A DNA stretch of 19,081 nucleotides from Fidelibacterota bacterium. Lineage in GTDB: Bacteria; Fidelibacterota; Marinisomatia; SCGC-AAA003-L08; GCA-002704045. Location of the stretch: assembly GCA_002704045.1 (NCBI GenBank), contig PAFF01000007.1, positions 1 to 19,081 of the forward strand. Reading direction: 5' to 3'. Below, in pieces: positions 7,674 to 14,961 of the stretch. Below the pieces are notes generated by a model. That model was not told where the DNA came from. It did no database searches and saw only the letters and a program-made list of their open reading frames with translations. The position numbers were made by a program, and so were the translations under genes. The stretch's first letter is position 1. Each line of letters opens with the position of its first letter.

Positions 7674-10324
7674 TTTACAACAACAACTCTAACTAATGCA
7701 GATTCACCTACATTCGGTCGTATTTCAGCAAAATAAAGACCAGATTGAAAATCAGAAGCATCCCATTCTATTTCATTAAACTCATTAACAGTTAAATTTG
7801 AATGTCTTAATTTTTCTACTAGAAACCCAGAAGCGCTGTAGATTTTAATTTCAGCTTCATTTGCTAATCCAGTATAAAAACGAAAAGTAGTTCTTGAATC
7901 TGTTATAGGATTTGGATAATTGTAAGCTCGATTAACATCTATACCATTAATATTACTAAAATTATCAATAAGTTGACGATCTATTTTACCTGAAACAATA
8001 GGTAAATTTGAGGATCTGCCATATTCATTTAACCAATACGTATTATCTAAATCTTGATCAAACAAAAGCAATCTATTACCATCAAGCAATCCTATTGTAT
8101 TTTCTCTCCAATTAGGTACTAAAGCCAATAGACTAGATTGGTCATAAGAACTAATTCGTTTTTTTACTTTACCCAAATATGAAATTATAATTATATCATT
8201 ATTTTCTCTCAAAATTATTTCAGGGTTTTCATCGTCATGTAAAATATTCGATATTAAAGGTATACCAAAAAATTTACCTAAAACAGGAAATCCATCACTC
8301 AATATACCATTTCGATTGTAAACATAAATGCTAGAATCACTACTAATTTCAACTAGTTCATCAAATCCATCTAAATCTAAATCACCTAAAGAATTATTAC
8401 CTGTAGCTGGTAAAATATCATTGTATTGATCTAAACTTTCTTGATACCCTTTCAAAAATAATTCAGAATTAGTTTCAATTTTACATTCATTATCTTCAAA
8501 GAAAAGCGATTTAATTTTGCCTAATTCAATTTTTGTCATAAAAGTGTCAGAATCACAATTTTCATTAAACAATACTTGGTTAAAATTATTTTCATTCAAT
8601 ATTGAATCTAATTCAATTAAATTATTATTTATACTTGCTTGAAATATAAAATTATCCTTTGTAAAGTATACTTGACCTTTTTCATTAATATTGCTGTTGC
8701 CAATTATATTAATAGGACCTTCATTAATTAAATCAAATGCTAAGTCATTATTATATGAGATTGTAAAATTCATTATATTTTCAATATCACTGAAATTTGA
8801 AATTGAAATTAATGATTGAGAACCTGAGCTGCTATTAGTGTTTGGTAAAGAAGAATTATTAAATGATACACTATCAAAATTTAGATTTAACTGAAAAAAA
8901 GCTGGATTATCATTAAACCAAAAATCCCATCTCCAGCCTTTTGTTGGATCTGCAAAAAGAGCCGTTGTAGTAAATCCAATATCAATCGCACCATCTGCCT
9001 CCTCCAAGTGCACTACTCTGTTATTTGGATCATTATTAAGACTAGTGTAATCATTAATATTTTTTTCGTTTATATGCCAAATTAAAATACCAGAACCAGG
9101 GATTCCATAATTATAGTTATCTACTTCAAGTAATACATTTGTAATTGGATCTATATTTTTTTGGTAGTCTAGTGTTTCATTGAAAAATGTATCAAACCAA
9201 TAACCTAATGTGTTGTCATCAAGTTTGTTTTTAATTCTAAGGCTATCCATATCAGCTTTGTATTGTATCCAATTATTTCTATTTTCAATTAAAAAATATT
9301 CATTTTCTGAAATTATTAATTTATATATTTGAGAGTTATCAATTGAAAAATCATATTGTTGCTCATATGACTGATTTTCTATAACTATAGGATCTTCCCA
9401 TCCCATATAAATTTTACTCCAAGCAGTTGGAGGAGATGGTATTACACCTCTACCATTATTTGAACCATAGTCCATTAATCCAAATACTCCAACACCTGCT
9501 TCTCCAGTTTCTGTATTATACATTGGTGGCAAGCCAATTGCATATCCAACAAGTAATGAGAAAATACCGGTTAATCCAATTTGATAATCACAATAGTCAG
9601 TTTCATTGAAAAATAGATCTTCAATCACATCATAAAATATATGGTTTTGAGTTTCTGGTAAAATTATTCCATGATTTACAGTAAAGCCTAATTCAGAAAT
9701 TGAATCCCATCCATCAAGCATCAAAGGATCAATATACGCACTTGATAGATCATAGGGAGTTGGATCTAAAAAAGGTACTGCAAAATCTTGGCCTACTCCT
9801 GCATGGAAAACAACTAATAATGTATTATCTGTATCTATAACATCATTTGATTGTAAAGAAATTATGTCATCTTTAGCTAAAATTAATGTCTCTTTAAAAG
9901 CATTAGTTAAACTGGAATCATTTTGACTGTAATGTGCCATAGGATTTTGAAGTTCATAGATTTTATCTAAAACCGTTAATGTTTCAAATTTTTGTTGTCC
10001 ATTTGATACATTATCAAAATAATTTGATACTGAAAGGAGTTGGCTGTAAAAGTAGTCTTTATTATGTGGAGGTCTATCAACTATAAAACCATTGCACCTA
10101 TCATCCACATCTATAACATTTTCCATTAGAAAATGTCCATTACCAGTAGTATTTAAATCATCTTCAATAATTTCATCTGTCTCTTGATCATCTTCAGTTT
10201 GAAATTGAACCATAATACCAACAATTGAATTAATATCATTTGAAATACGATTTTTTGAATTCAATAGTAGTTTAGTTTCCATGCTAAACGCAAAACTAAA
10301 TAAAAAAATGATAATTTTAATCAT
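7670..10324 (-). CDS. M6-metallopeptidase-like secreted protein, zinc motif lost, with Type IX sorting domain
   Basis: An 884-residue exported protein. A signal peptide (about 1-15) is followed by a region resembling M6 (immune-inhibitor-A-like) peptidases, including AIGLPPMYN (262-270), GVGVFGLMDYGS (277-288) and the P-x-x-W-S-K-I-Y-M-G-W block (about 299-309). The zinc motif expected directly before GLP is absent: the HExxH positions read LLVGY (257-261). The fold may remain but peptidase activity by this mechanism should not. Residues about 640-760 look like FG-GAP/VCBS-type repeats, with a Ca2+-loop-like GDLDLDGFDE at 647-656. The last 90 residues match a Type IX (Por) secretion sorting domain: YNYPNPI at 801-807, then EIKIYSASGFLVEKL, W-D-A-S-D and GLYFAEI. 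It starts at an ATG overlapping the peptidase E-like stop (ATGA). Confidence 0.78.
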   Translation of the reverse strand: MIKIIIFLFSFAFSMETKLLLNSKNRISNDINSIVGIMVQFQTEDDQETDEIIEDDLNTTGNGHFLMENVIDVDDRCNGFIVDRPPHNKDYFYSQLLSVSNYFDNVSNGQQKFETLTVLDKIYELQNPMAHYSQNDSSLTNAFKETLILAKDDIISLQSNDVIDTDNTLLVVFHAGVGQDFAVPFLDPTPYDLSSAYIDPLMLDGWDSISELGFTVNHGIILPETQNHIFYDVIEDLFFNETDYCDYQIGLTGIFSLLVGYAIGLPPMYNTETGEAGVGVFGLMDYGSNNGRGVIPSPPTAWSKIYMGWEDPIVIENQSYEQQYDFSIDNSQIYKLIISENEYFLIENRNNWIQYKADMDSLRIKNKLDDNTLGYWFDTFFNETLDYQKNIDPITNVLLEVDNYNYGIPGSGILIWHINEKNINDYTSLNNDPNNRVVHLEEADGAIDIGFTTTALFADPTKGWRWDFWFNDNPAFFQLNLNFDSVSFNNSSLPNTNSSSGSQSLISISNFSDIENIMNFTISYNNDLAFDLINEGPINIIGNSNINEKGQVYFTKDNFIFQASINNNLIELDSILNENNFNQVLFNENCDSDTFMTKIELGKIKSLFFEDNECKIETNSELFLKGYQESLDQYNDILPATGNNSLGDLDLDGFDELVEISSDSSIYVYNRNGILSDGFPVLGKFFGIPLISNILHDDENPEIILRENNDIIIISYLGKVKKRISSYDQSSLLALVPNWRENTIGLLDGNRLLLFDQDLDNTYWLNEYGRSSNLPIVSGKIDRQLIDNFSNINGIDVNRAYNYPNPITDSRTTFRFYTGLANEAEIKIYSASGFLVEKLRHSNLTVNEFNEIEWDASDFQSGLYFAEIRPNVGESALVRVVVVK

Positions 10325-11019
10325 TTTGAAATATCAATTTTATTAATTGAATTTTCAATGAGGGAGCCATCAGCCATTGAAACATCATAAACATTTTTAT
10401 TAGGATAGAATGAAATAGCTTTTTTTATATTTTTACCTTCATAATGGATAGCAGCACCATCTTCAATACATAGTATGCTCGAAGCTTGATTATTTTTAAT
10501 AAATTTTTTAACAGATGGTTTTCTCTTTACTTCACCATCATAATGAGGACAACATACTCCAGGTAAAATGTTTAGACAATCTAACATTCGTAAGTCACCC
10601 TCCCAAGAATCTGTTATTCCTTTTTCAAACCAACAAATTGCTCCAGCACTTACACCACACAGTAACTTACCATCATTATATGATTTGATTAATAATTGGT
10701 CTAATTTCCATTCTCTAAAAACCGATAACATACTTTTGGTATTTCCTCCTCCAATATAAATGATATCCGACTCATCGATGATTAGATCTAGATTTGGTGT
10801 ATTTTGAAATAAACTTATATGGTTAAAAGTACAATCTAAACGAGAAAAAGCATTATAAAAATTAACTATATAATCTTTATTTTCCGCTGAGGCTGTTGGA
10901 AAAAATGTTACTTTCGGCTTTTTAGATGATGCAGTTTTTACTATATAGTCTTCAATGATTGGTTCTTTTGGATTTCTTCCAAAGCCACCACCACCTATTG
11001 CAATGATTTGTCCTGCCAT
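10321..11019 (-). CDS. Peptidase E-like (S51 family) serine hydrolase
   Basis: This 232-residue protein has the class-I glutamine-amidotransferase-like fold of the S51 family, which contains alpha-aspartyl dipeptidase (PepE) and cyanophycinase. Visible motifs are an N-terminal IIAIGGGGFG, the YIGGGNT loop at 88-94, the nucleophile elbow GVSAGAICW with Ser124, and a candidate catalytic His159 in CCPHYDGE. Glu186 in IEDGAAI is a possible third residue. No signal peptide is seen, so it is probably cytoplasmic, unlike the flanking exported proteins. It begins 7 nt after the PorV-like gene and overlaps the M6-like gene by 4 nt. The typical S51 role is release of N-terminal aspartate from dipeptides; cyanophycin breakdown is a less likely alternative given the short length. 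Confidence 0.87.
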   Translation of the reverse strand: MAGQIIAIGGGGFGRNPKEPIIEDYIVKTASSKKPKVTFFPTASAENKDYIVNFYNAFSRLDCTFNHISLFQNTPNLDLIIDESDIIYIGGGNTKSMLSVFREWKLDQLLIKSYNDGKLLCGVSAGAICWFEKGITDSWEGDLRMLDCLNILPGVCCPHYDGEVKRKPSVKKFIKNNQASSILCIEDGAAIHYEGKNIKKAISFYPNKNVYDVSMADGSLIENSINKIDISK

Positions 11020-11026
11020 AATTTAA

Positions 11027-13786
11027 TTAAAATTGCATATTGATAGAAAAGAACATTGTATTAGCTCTTGGGTGATCATCTTCACCAGCTGTGTAACCAA
11101 AATCAAATCCATAACCACCAAATCTAATTCCAGCTCCAAAAGTTGGTACCATTATTTTACCCTCGTAATCATAGATATAACCTGATCGAATTGCAAAATA
11201 TTTAGAATACCAATATTCAACACCCAGGTTGTATACCATTTCTTGGAATTCTGTTTGTAACTTTCTATCGTCTGCATTCCCTTTCTCTTTTATTCCATAT
11301 TCATTATAAATACCTGATGGATCTTCAACAATTTCGCCATCAATTATACTCCATCCACCAATGATTCCATCACCAGTTTCGCTACTATTACTCCCACCCC
11401 TATCAATATCTCCACCTAAATACCAATCATCTAGCCAAGAAGTAATCAATGCTTTGTACCAGGGATCTGTAAATGGCTTTTCATATTGACCATCAATATT
11501 ATATGCCCCTCCAGCCCATTGAGTACCATTCTCATTATATCCTCCTACAATTCCATCTCCATCCCAATCCATAGATGGATAAGCAGCTACAAGTAATTTA
11601 TTTACATCAAATAATAAGTTTAGCTTATTGTATCCGTCATTGTACATTTCCCAATATATACCCATTCTTAGATTTGTTGGCTGTGGATCAGCCTGATTAG
11701 GATCAATAAAATCTATCTTGGGACCAATATTGGATATACAAGCTCCAAAATTAATTTTTTTGTATTTTAGAAGATACCCAATGTCAAAACTAAAATCAGT
11801 AGATTTTCCTTTTCCAGCTTCAGCTCCTGTACCAATATCAATTAAATTTTGTTGGATTATCTTCATATTTAATCCAATTGAGGACTTTTCTGATATTTTT
11901 GTTCCAAAAGATAATGCCAATGACCACATATTACTTCTGAATGTACCTTGGTCATTACCAAACTCATCAGTTCTTTGTTGTTCACCTAGGTTTAAAAAGA
12001 TTAAATGTCCACCGAAAGTACCAATTCCTGGTAAGTATTTTCTATATGCTAAAAATTCGTAATACAGATCATCTGCTAAATTTGGTAGCCAATTTACGTG
12101 CATTAACACAAATTCTTCATCCTTATTACTCTTCTCTAAATAATTTGGAGTTTTATCTTCACCAAAATCTTCATATAACTCACCTGAATCCCATTTTAAA
12201 TTATTTTCAGTACCAGTAGGGTTCAATTCAACATCATAATTATCACCAAATGGATCTACCAAATAACCAATCTCTTTTTGATCTGGAATATTATCAATTC
12301 CAAAATCATTAAATGGTTCATGCCAATCTCCTTCACCTTTATCCCATTTACCATTTTTTTCTTTACCTTTTTTATTTTTTGATGAATAATTATCTCCAGA
12401 AGGATCAGGATTTTGAATTGGGTCATAACCCTTTTCTATATGATCTGGCAATCCATCTGATCCATAATCATTCCAATTAAATTTACCATTATTATCAGTA
12501 TCATTCCAGTCCCATTGATTGTTCAGACTATCACCAAACATTCCATCAATTTTTTCATAATCTATATCTCTTGAAACTAGTTTTTTAACTTTTCTTATCT
12601 TATAGGTTGACTTAGGAAACAATACGATATTGACACTATTATCATTATCATTAATTCTATATTTAATTGAATCATACTTAACACTTCTAGCTAAAATTTG
12701 ATCTATTTTATACTCGTTTGAATTCAAGTTATTTTTATAAAAACTAAATAGGCTATCAGAAAAACTTAATTTAAATTTTGAATATTTAATTTTTTGATCA
12801 GTAAATGTTTCACCATCATCAAGCTTTCCATTATTTTCAGTACCCAACTTGTTATCTATACTATAGTTATCTCCTGAGGGATCTGGATTATATCCAGGTT
12901 CTCTATCATTTGGGATACCATCAACTCCATAGTCATAAAATTTTTCTCCTAAATCATACAAACTATTATTCTCTTTACCATTTGGATTAAATTTAATCAA
13001 AGGCTCTCCCCACTCCTCTCCAACTCCATCTTCTATACCATCAATCCCAAAATCATTAAACAATTCACCTACATCATATTTATCATTTAATTCAGTACCA
13101 TTCGGATTAATTATTTCATGGAAATCATCATTACCTGGGTCAGAATTATTTATGGGATCATAGCCCGGCTCATCTTTTGATAATAATCCATCAATTCCAT
13201 AATCAAAAAAAACCTCACCTTTATCTAAAATGTTATTTTTTTCGGTTCCTAAAATTGAATATCTAAATTCATTATCATTTTTGGTTCTATCAGTTCCAAA
13301 ATCTTGATAAGTTTCACCAATGTCAAACTTTCCATTATTTTCTGTACCTGTTGGATTATCTACAGGGTGAAAATCATCATTATTTGGATCAGGATTATTT
13401 TTTTTATCATAACCATTTTCAAATATATTAGATTTTCCATCAACTCCAAAATCATAGAAAAACTCACCAAAATCATAGTTACTATTAGATTCAGTACCTT
13501 CAGGATTATAAATAGGATCATAATTATCTTTTGATGGATCAATTAAATAGTTGTCATTACTAAGATCAAAATTAAAATTATCTTTTGACGGATCCTGTTC
13601 GTAGAGAAATCCCAATCCAGCCGGATTAAAATATGACGCGTAAGCATCATCTGCTTTTGCTACCTGTGCTTCACCAAGTGATGCAGGACCAGCACCTGGA
13701 ACAATCAAAAGAAAGATTGCTCCAGCTTCACCAACTGCATAAATAAAGTTTAAAGATAATAATACAATTTTTAATAAATTTTTCAT
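11027..13786 (-). CDS. PorV/PorQ-type outer-membrane barrel with a very large Asp/Asn/Gly-rich repeat insertion
   Basis: Numbering is from the ATG at 13786 (919 residues). That start gives a clean signal peptide, MKNLLKIVLLSLNFIYA, preceded by GGGG on the mRNA; a TTG at 13798 would only add four residues. The N-terminus resembles the PorV/UPF0164 family: GAGPASLGEAQVAKADDAYA, then YFNPAGLGF. The matching barrel resumes near residue 562 (LPGIGTFGGHLIFLNLG, LALSFGTKISEKSSIGLNMK, ACISNIGP) and ends in Phe. Between them, about residues 65-548 are a tandem-repeat insertion with a non-repeat segment. A second Gly/Asp-rich insertion (about 738-846) includes DWDGDGIVGG. PorV normally shuttles Type IX secretion cargo at the outer membrane. 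The repeats look like Ca2+-binding loops (inference). It is the first gene after the only sizeable gap and probably heads the operon. Confidence 0.78.
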   Translation of the reverse strand: MKNLLKIVLLSLNFIYAVGEAGAIFLLIVPGAGPASLGEAQVAKADDAYASYFNPAGLGFLYEQDPSKDNFNFDLSNDNYLIDPSKDNYDPIYNPEGTESNSNYDFGEFFYDFGVDGKSNIFENGYDKKNNPDPNNDDFHPVDNPTGTENNGKFDIGETYQDFGTDRTKNDNEFRYSILGTEKNNILDKGEVFFDYGIDGLLSKDEPGYDPINNSDPGNDDFHEIINPNGTELNDKYDVGELFNDFGIDGIEDGVGEEWGEPLIKFNPNGKENNSLYDLGEKFYDYGVDGIPNDREPGYNPDPSGDNYSIDNKLGTENNGKLDDGETFTDQKIKYSKFKLSFSDSLFSFYKNNLNSNEYKIDQILARSVKYDSIKYRINDNDNSVNIVLFPKSTYKIRKVKKLVSRDIDYEKIDGMFGDSLNNQWDWNDTDNNGKFNWNDYGSDGLPDHIEKGYDPIQNPDPSGDNYSSKNKKGKEKNGKWDKGEGDWHEPFNDFGIDNIPDQKEIGYLVDPFGDNYDVELNPTGTENNLKWDSGELYEDFGEDKTPNYLEKSNKDEEFVLMHVNWLPNLADDLYYEFLAYRKYLPGIGTFGGHLIFLNLGEQQRTDEFGNDQGTFRSNMWSLALSFGTKISEKSSIGLNMKIIQQNLIDIGTGAEAGKGKSTDFSFDIGYLLKYKKINFGACISNIGPKIDFIDPNQADPQPTNLRMGIYWEMYNDGYNKLNLLFDVNKLLVAAYPSMDWDGDGIVGGYNENGTQWAGGAYNIDGQYEKPFTDPWYKALITSWLDDWYLGGDIDRGGSNSSETGDGIIGGWSIIDGEIVEDPSGIYNEYGIKEKGNADDRKLQTEFQEMVYNLGVEYWYSKYFAIRSGYIYDYEGKIMVPTFGAGIRFGGYGFDFGYTAGEDDHPRANTMFFSINMQF
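12143..12535 (-). repeat. Tandem Asp/Asn/Gly-rich protein repeats, block B (about 3 units)
   Basis: These are residues about 418-548 of the same protein, with three units (about 418-454, 455-508, 509-548). Unit 1 is a variant with W-N-D-T-D-N-N-G-K-F-N-W-N-D-Y-G-S-D-G. Unit 2 has DPSGDNY and an expanded W-D-K-G-E-G-D-W-H-E-P-F-N-D-F-G core. Unit 3 returns to the block A consensus with NPTGTENN and SGELYEDFG. The unit plan is the same as block A, so both blocks probably come from one expansion interrupted by the 87-residue segment encoded at 12536-12796. Confidence 0.85.
12797..13540 (-). repeat. Tandem Asp/Asn/Gly-rich protein repeats, block A (about 6 units)
   Basis: The block covers residues about 83-330 of the PorV-like protein, with six units of roughly 32-48 residues (about 83-126, 127-166, 167-208, 209-250, 251-298, 299-330). 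Each unit follows the plan D-P-s-x-D-N-Y/F, N-P-x-G-T-E-x-N, D-x-G-E-x-F-x-D-[FY]-G-x-D-G and often E-P-G-Y. Unit 3 lacks the opening part. The spacing of Asp, Asn, Gly and Glu resembles calcium-loop repeats, but I cannot assign a named family. The DNA also keeps near copies: the 15-mer ctttccattattttc occurs on the plus strand at 12824-12838 and 13328-13342. Confidence 0.88.
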
Positions 13787-13807
13787 TTTTTTCCCCAAAT
13801 AATAAGA

Positions 13808-13827
13808 AACCGGGTAGTTACCCGGTT
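13808..13827 (-). promoter_or_regulatory. Perfect GC-rich palindrome in the leader of the PorV-like gene
   Basis: The sequence AACCGGGTA-GT-TACCCGGTT is a perfect inverted repeat with 9-nt arms and a 2-nt centre, standing out in very AT-rich surroundings. In the minus-strand RNA it would form a hairpin of about 8 base pairs with a tetraloop, ending 21 nt before the ATG at 13786 and close to the GGGG ribosome-binding candidate. It could be a leader hairpin that affects translation or mRNA stability, an operator, or a weak terminator: the RNA after it (UCUUAUUAUUU) is only partly U-rich. A terminator here would leave little room for a promoter before the gene, so I favour a leader element. Confidence 0.6.
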
Positions 13828-13952
13828 AAAAAGGACACTACACTACAAAAAAACATTAATGTTAACTAAAATTACTACGAGTTATTAATTTTTAAAGTTT
13901 TTTGTAACGATTGTGTATATCTAATTCCTCAAATATTTTTTTTAAATTACTA

Positions 13953-13986
13953 ATTATAAATTAACTATAATATTATCTAATGACAA
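13953..13986 (-). promoter_or_regulatory. Weak candidate promoter for the left operon
   Basis: On the minus strand a TATAAT hexamer lies at 13953-13958, and a TTGTCA resembling a -35 box at 13981-13986. The spacing of 22 nt is too long for a standard sigma-70 promoter, and the region is so AT-rich that TATAAT-like words are expected by chance. I list it because the gap at 13787-14004 is the only place a promoter for the ten left genes could lie outside coding sequence. No clear Bacteroidota-type TAnnTTTG box was found in it. Confidence 0.2.
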
Positions 13987-14004
13987 ATTATATAATAAGT
14001 TTCA

Positions 14005-14961
14005 TCATTTTTTTTTAGATTTTAAATATGCCTTAATATATTTACCGGGATTATCATTAAAATCTGATATTGTAAATCTGACATCTTGTATTAAGCTATC
14101 TAAGCTTAAATATACAGAATTATCATTAAGTAATAATGCTGCTGTTCCCTGACCATTATTTAGCTTATTCAAAACAGTATCAATTTTTAACGCTGAGATC
14201 TCAAATGAATCAATAATTTGATTTGATGATTTCGAAAAGATTAAAAGTTGTTCTAAAAAAATATCAATTTTTTCAAGATCTTCTTTTATTTTCAAATTAA
14301 CTAATTGAGAAGTTTGTCTTAAAGCTTTACCAGACTGTGATAAATCTTCAATAGTATTTTTTATATCTTTAAACTGTTGCTGTGAAATTGTATTTTCAAT
14401 GGCATACGATATAGAATCTATATTGGATGTTAATGATTCAACGTTTCTTAAAGTATTTTGGATATTATTTTTTTGAGCTTCATTTAATGTTGCTTTCAAT
14501 CTTCTAGCAAAAACACCTAAATCTTGAGTCATGGGAATTATACCAGGTGTGATTTCAGAAAAATCATATTCTCTTTTGCCGGCAACAGTTTCACCAGCAG
14601 AAATAAATTCATTGGTACTTTTACCTGGATTTATTGAAACATATTTTTCTCCAAGCAATCCTTCACTTTTTACTTCAATTTCTGAATCTATTGGAATATT
14701 AAAATTAAATTCATCATCAATTGATAATTCAACTGCAATTTTTTGTCCCATAAATTTAATCTTTGATACTTTACCTAATCTCTTACCTAACATGCTAACA
14801 TTATCACCATCATTCAGCCCTTGAACACTTTCAAAGATCACTGTGAATGTAAATTTTGATTTGTTTATAGAAATATCTTGTAAATACAAAAAACCTAAAA
14901 TAAATGAAACTATTGTTATAAAGGTTAAAATTCCTATATATAAAGGACTATTGTTTTTCAT
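14005..14961 (-). CDS. mlaD: MCE-domain lipid-transport protein, MlaD type
   Basis: This is the periplasmic, membrane-anchored lipid-binding subunit of an Mla-type phospholipid transporter. One membrane helix (about 8-27) precedes an MCE domain (about 36-115) with typical VQGLNDGDNVSMLGKRLGKV and SEGLLGEKYVSINPG segments. The C-terminal 180 residues are helical and probably coiled-coil (T-L-N-E-A-Q, S-N-I-D-S-I-S-Y). This is longer than E. coli MlaD (about 183 residues) and closer to the longer MCE proteins of FCB and Gram-positive lineages. Its ATG is 14 nt inside the mlaF gene. It is the last gene of the right operon and is followed by the only large gap. No MlaC or MlaB gene is beside it. 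Confidence 0.87.
   Translation of the reverse strand: MKNNSPLYIGILTFITIVSFILGFLYLQDISINKSKFTFTVIFESVQGLNDGDNVSMLGKRLGKVSKIKFMGQKIAVELSIDDEFNFNIPIDSEIEVKSEGLLGEKYVSINPGKSTNEFISAGETVAGKREYDFSEITPGIIPMTQDLGVFARRLKATLNEAQKNNIQNTLRNVESLTSNIDSISYAIENTISQQQFKDIKNTIEDLSQSGKALRQTSQLVNLKIKEDLEKIDIFLEQLLIFSKSSNQIIDSFEISALKIDTVLNKLNNGQGTAALLLNDNSVYLSLDSLIQDVRFTISDFNDNPGKYIKAYLKSKKK

Noticed and set aside
9542..9556. Loss of the M6 zinc motif as a sequencing error
   Set aside because: Frame and flanking motifs are intact on both sides and three different key residues are changed by separate base substitutions.
13304..13534. Isoleucine-rich open frame on the plus strand
   Set aside because: It is the reverse of the repeat block; repetitive Asp/Asn/Gly codons read backwards give an Ile-rich product with no protein-like features.
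12143..13540. Regular DNA repeats that might be a CRISPR array
   Set aside because: Repeats are not exact, have no constant spacing and are in frame with one long coding region; they are protein repeats.
13784..13798. TTG start for the PorV-like gene at 13798
   Set aside because: The ATG four codons later gives a normal signal peptide and is preceded by a GGGG ribosome-site candidate.
13852..13863. AACATTAATGTT palindrome followed on the minus strand by a T-run, as a terminator after mlaD
   Set aside because: The stem is short and made almost only of A-T pairs, so it would be too weak; such words are common in this AT-rich gap.
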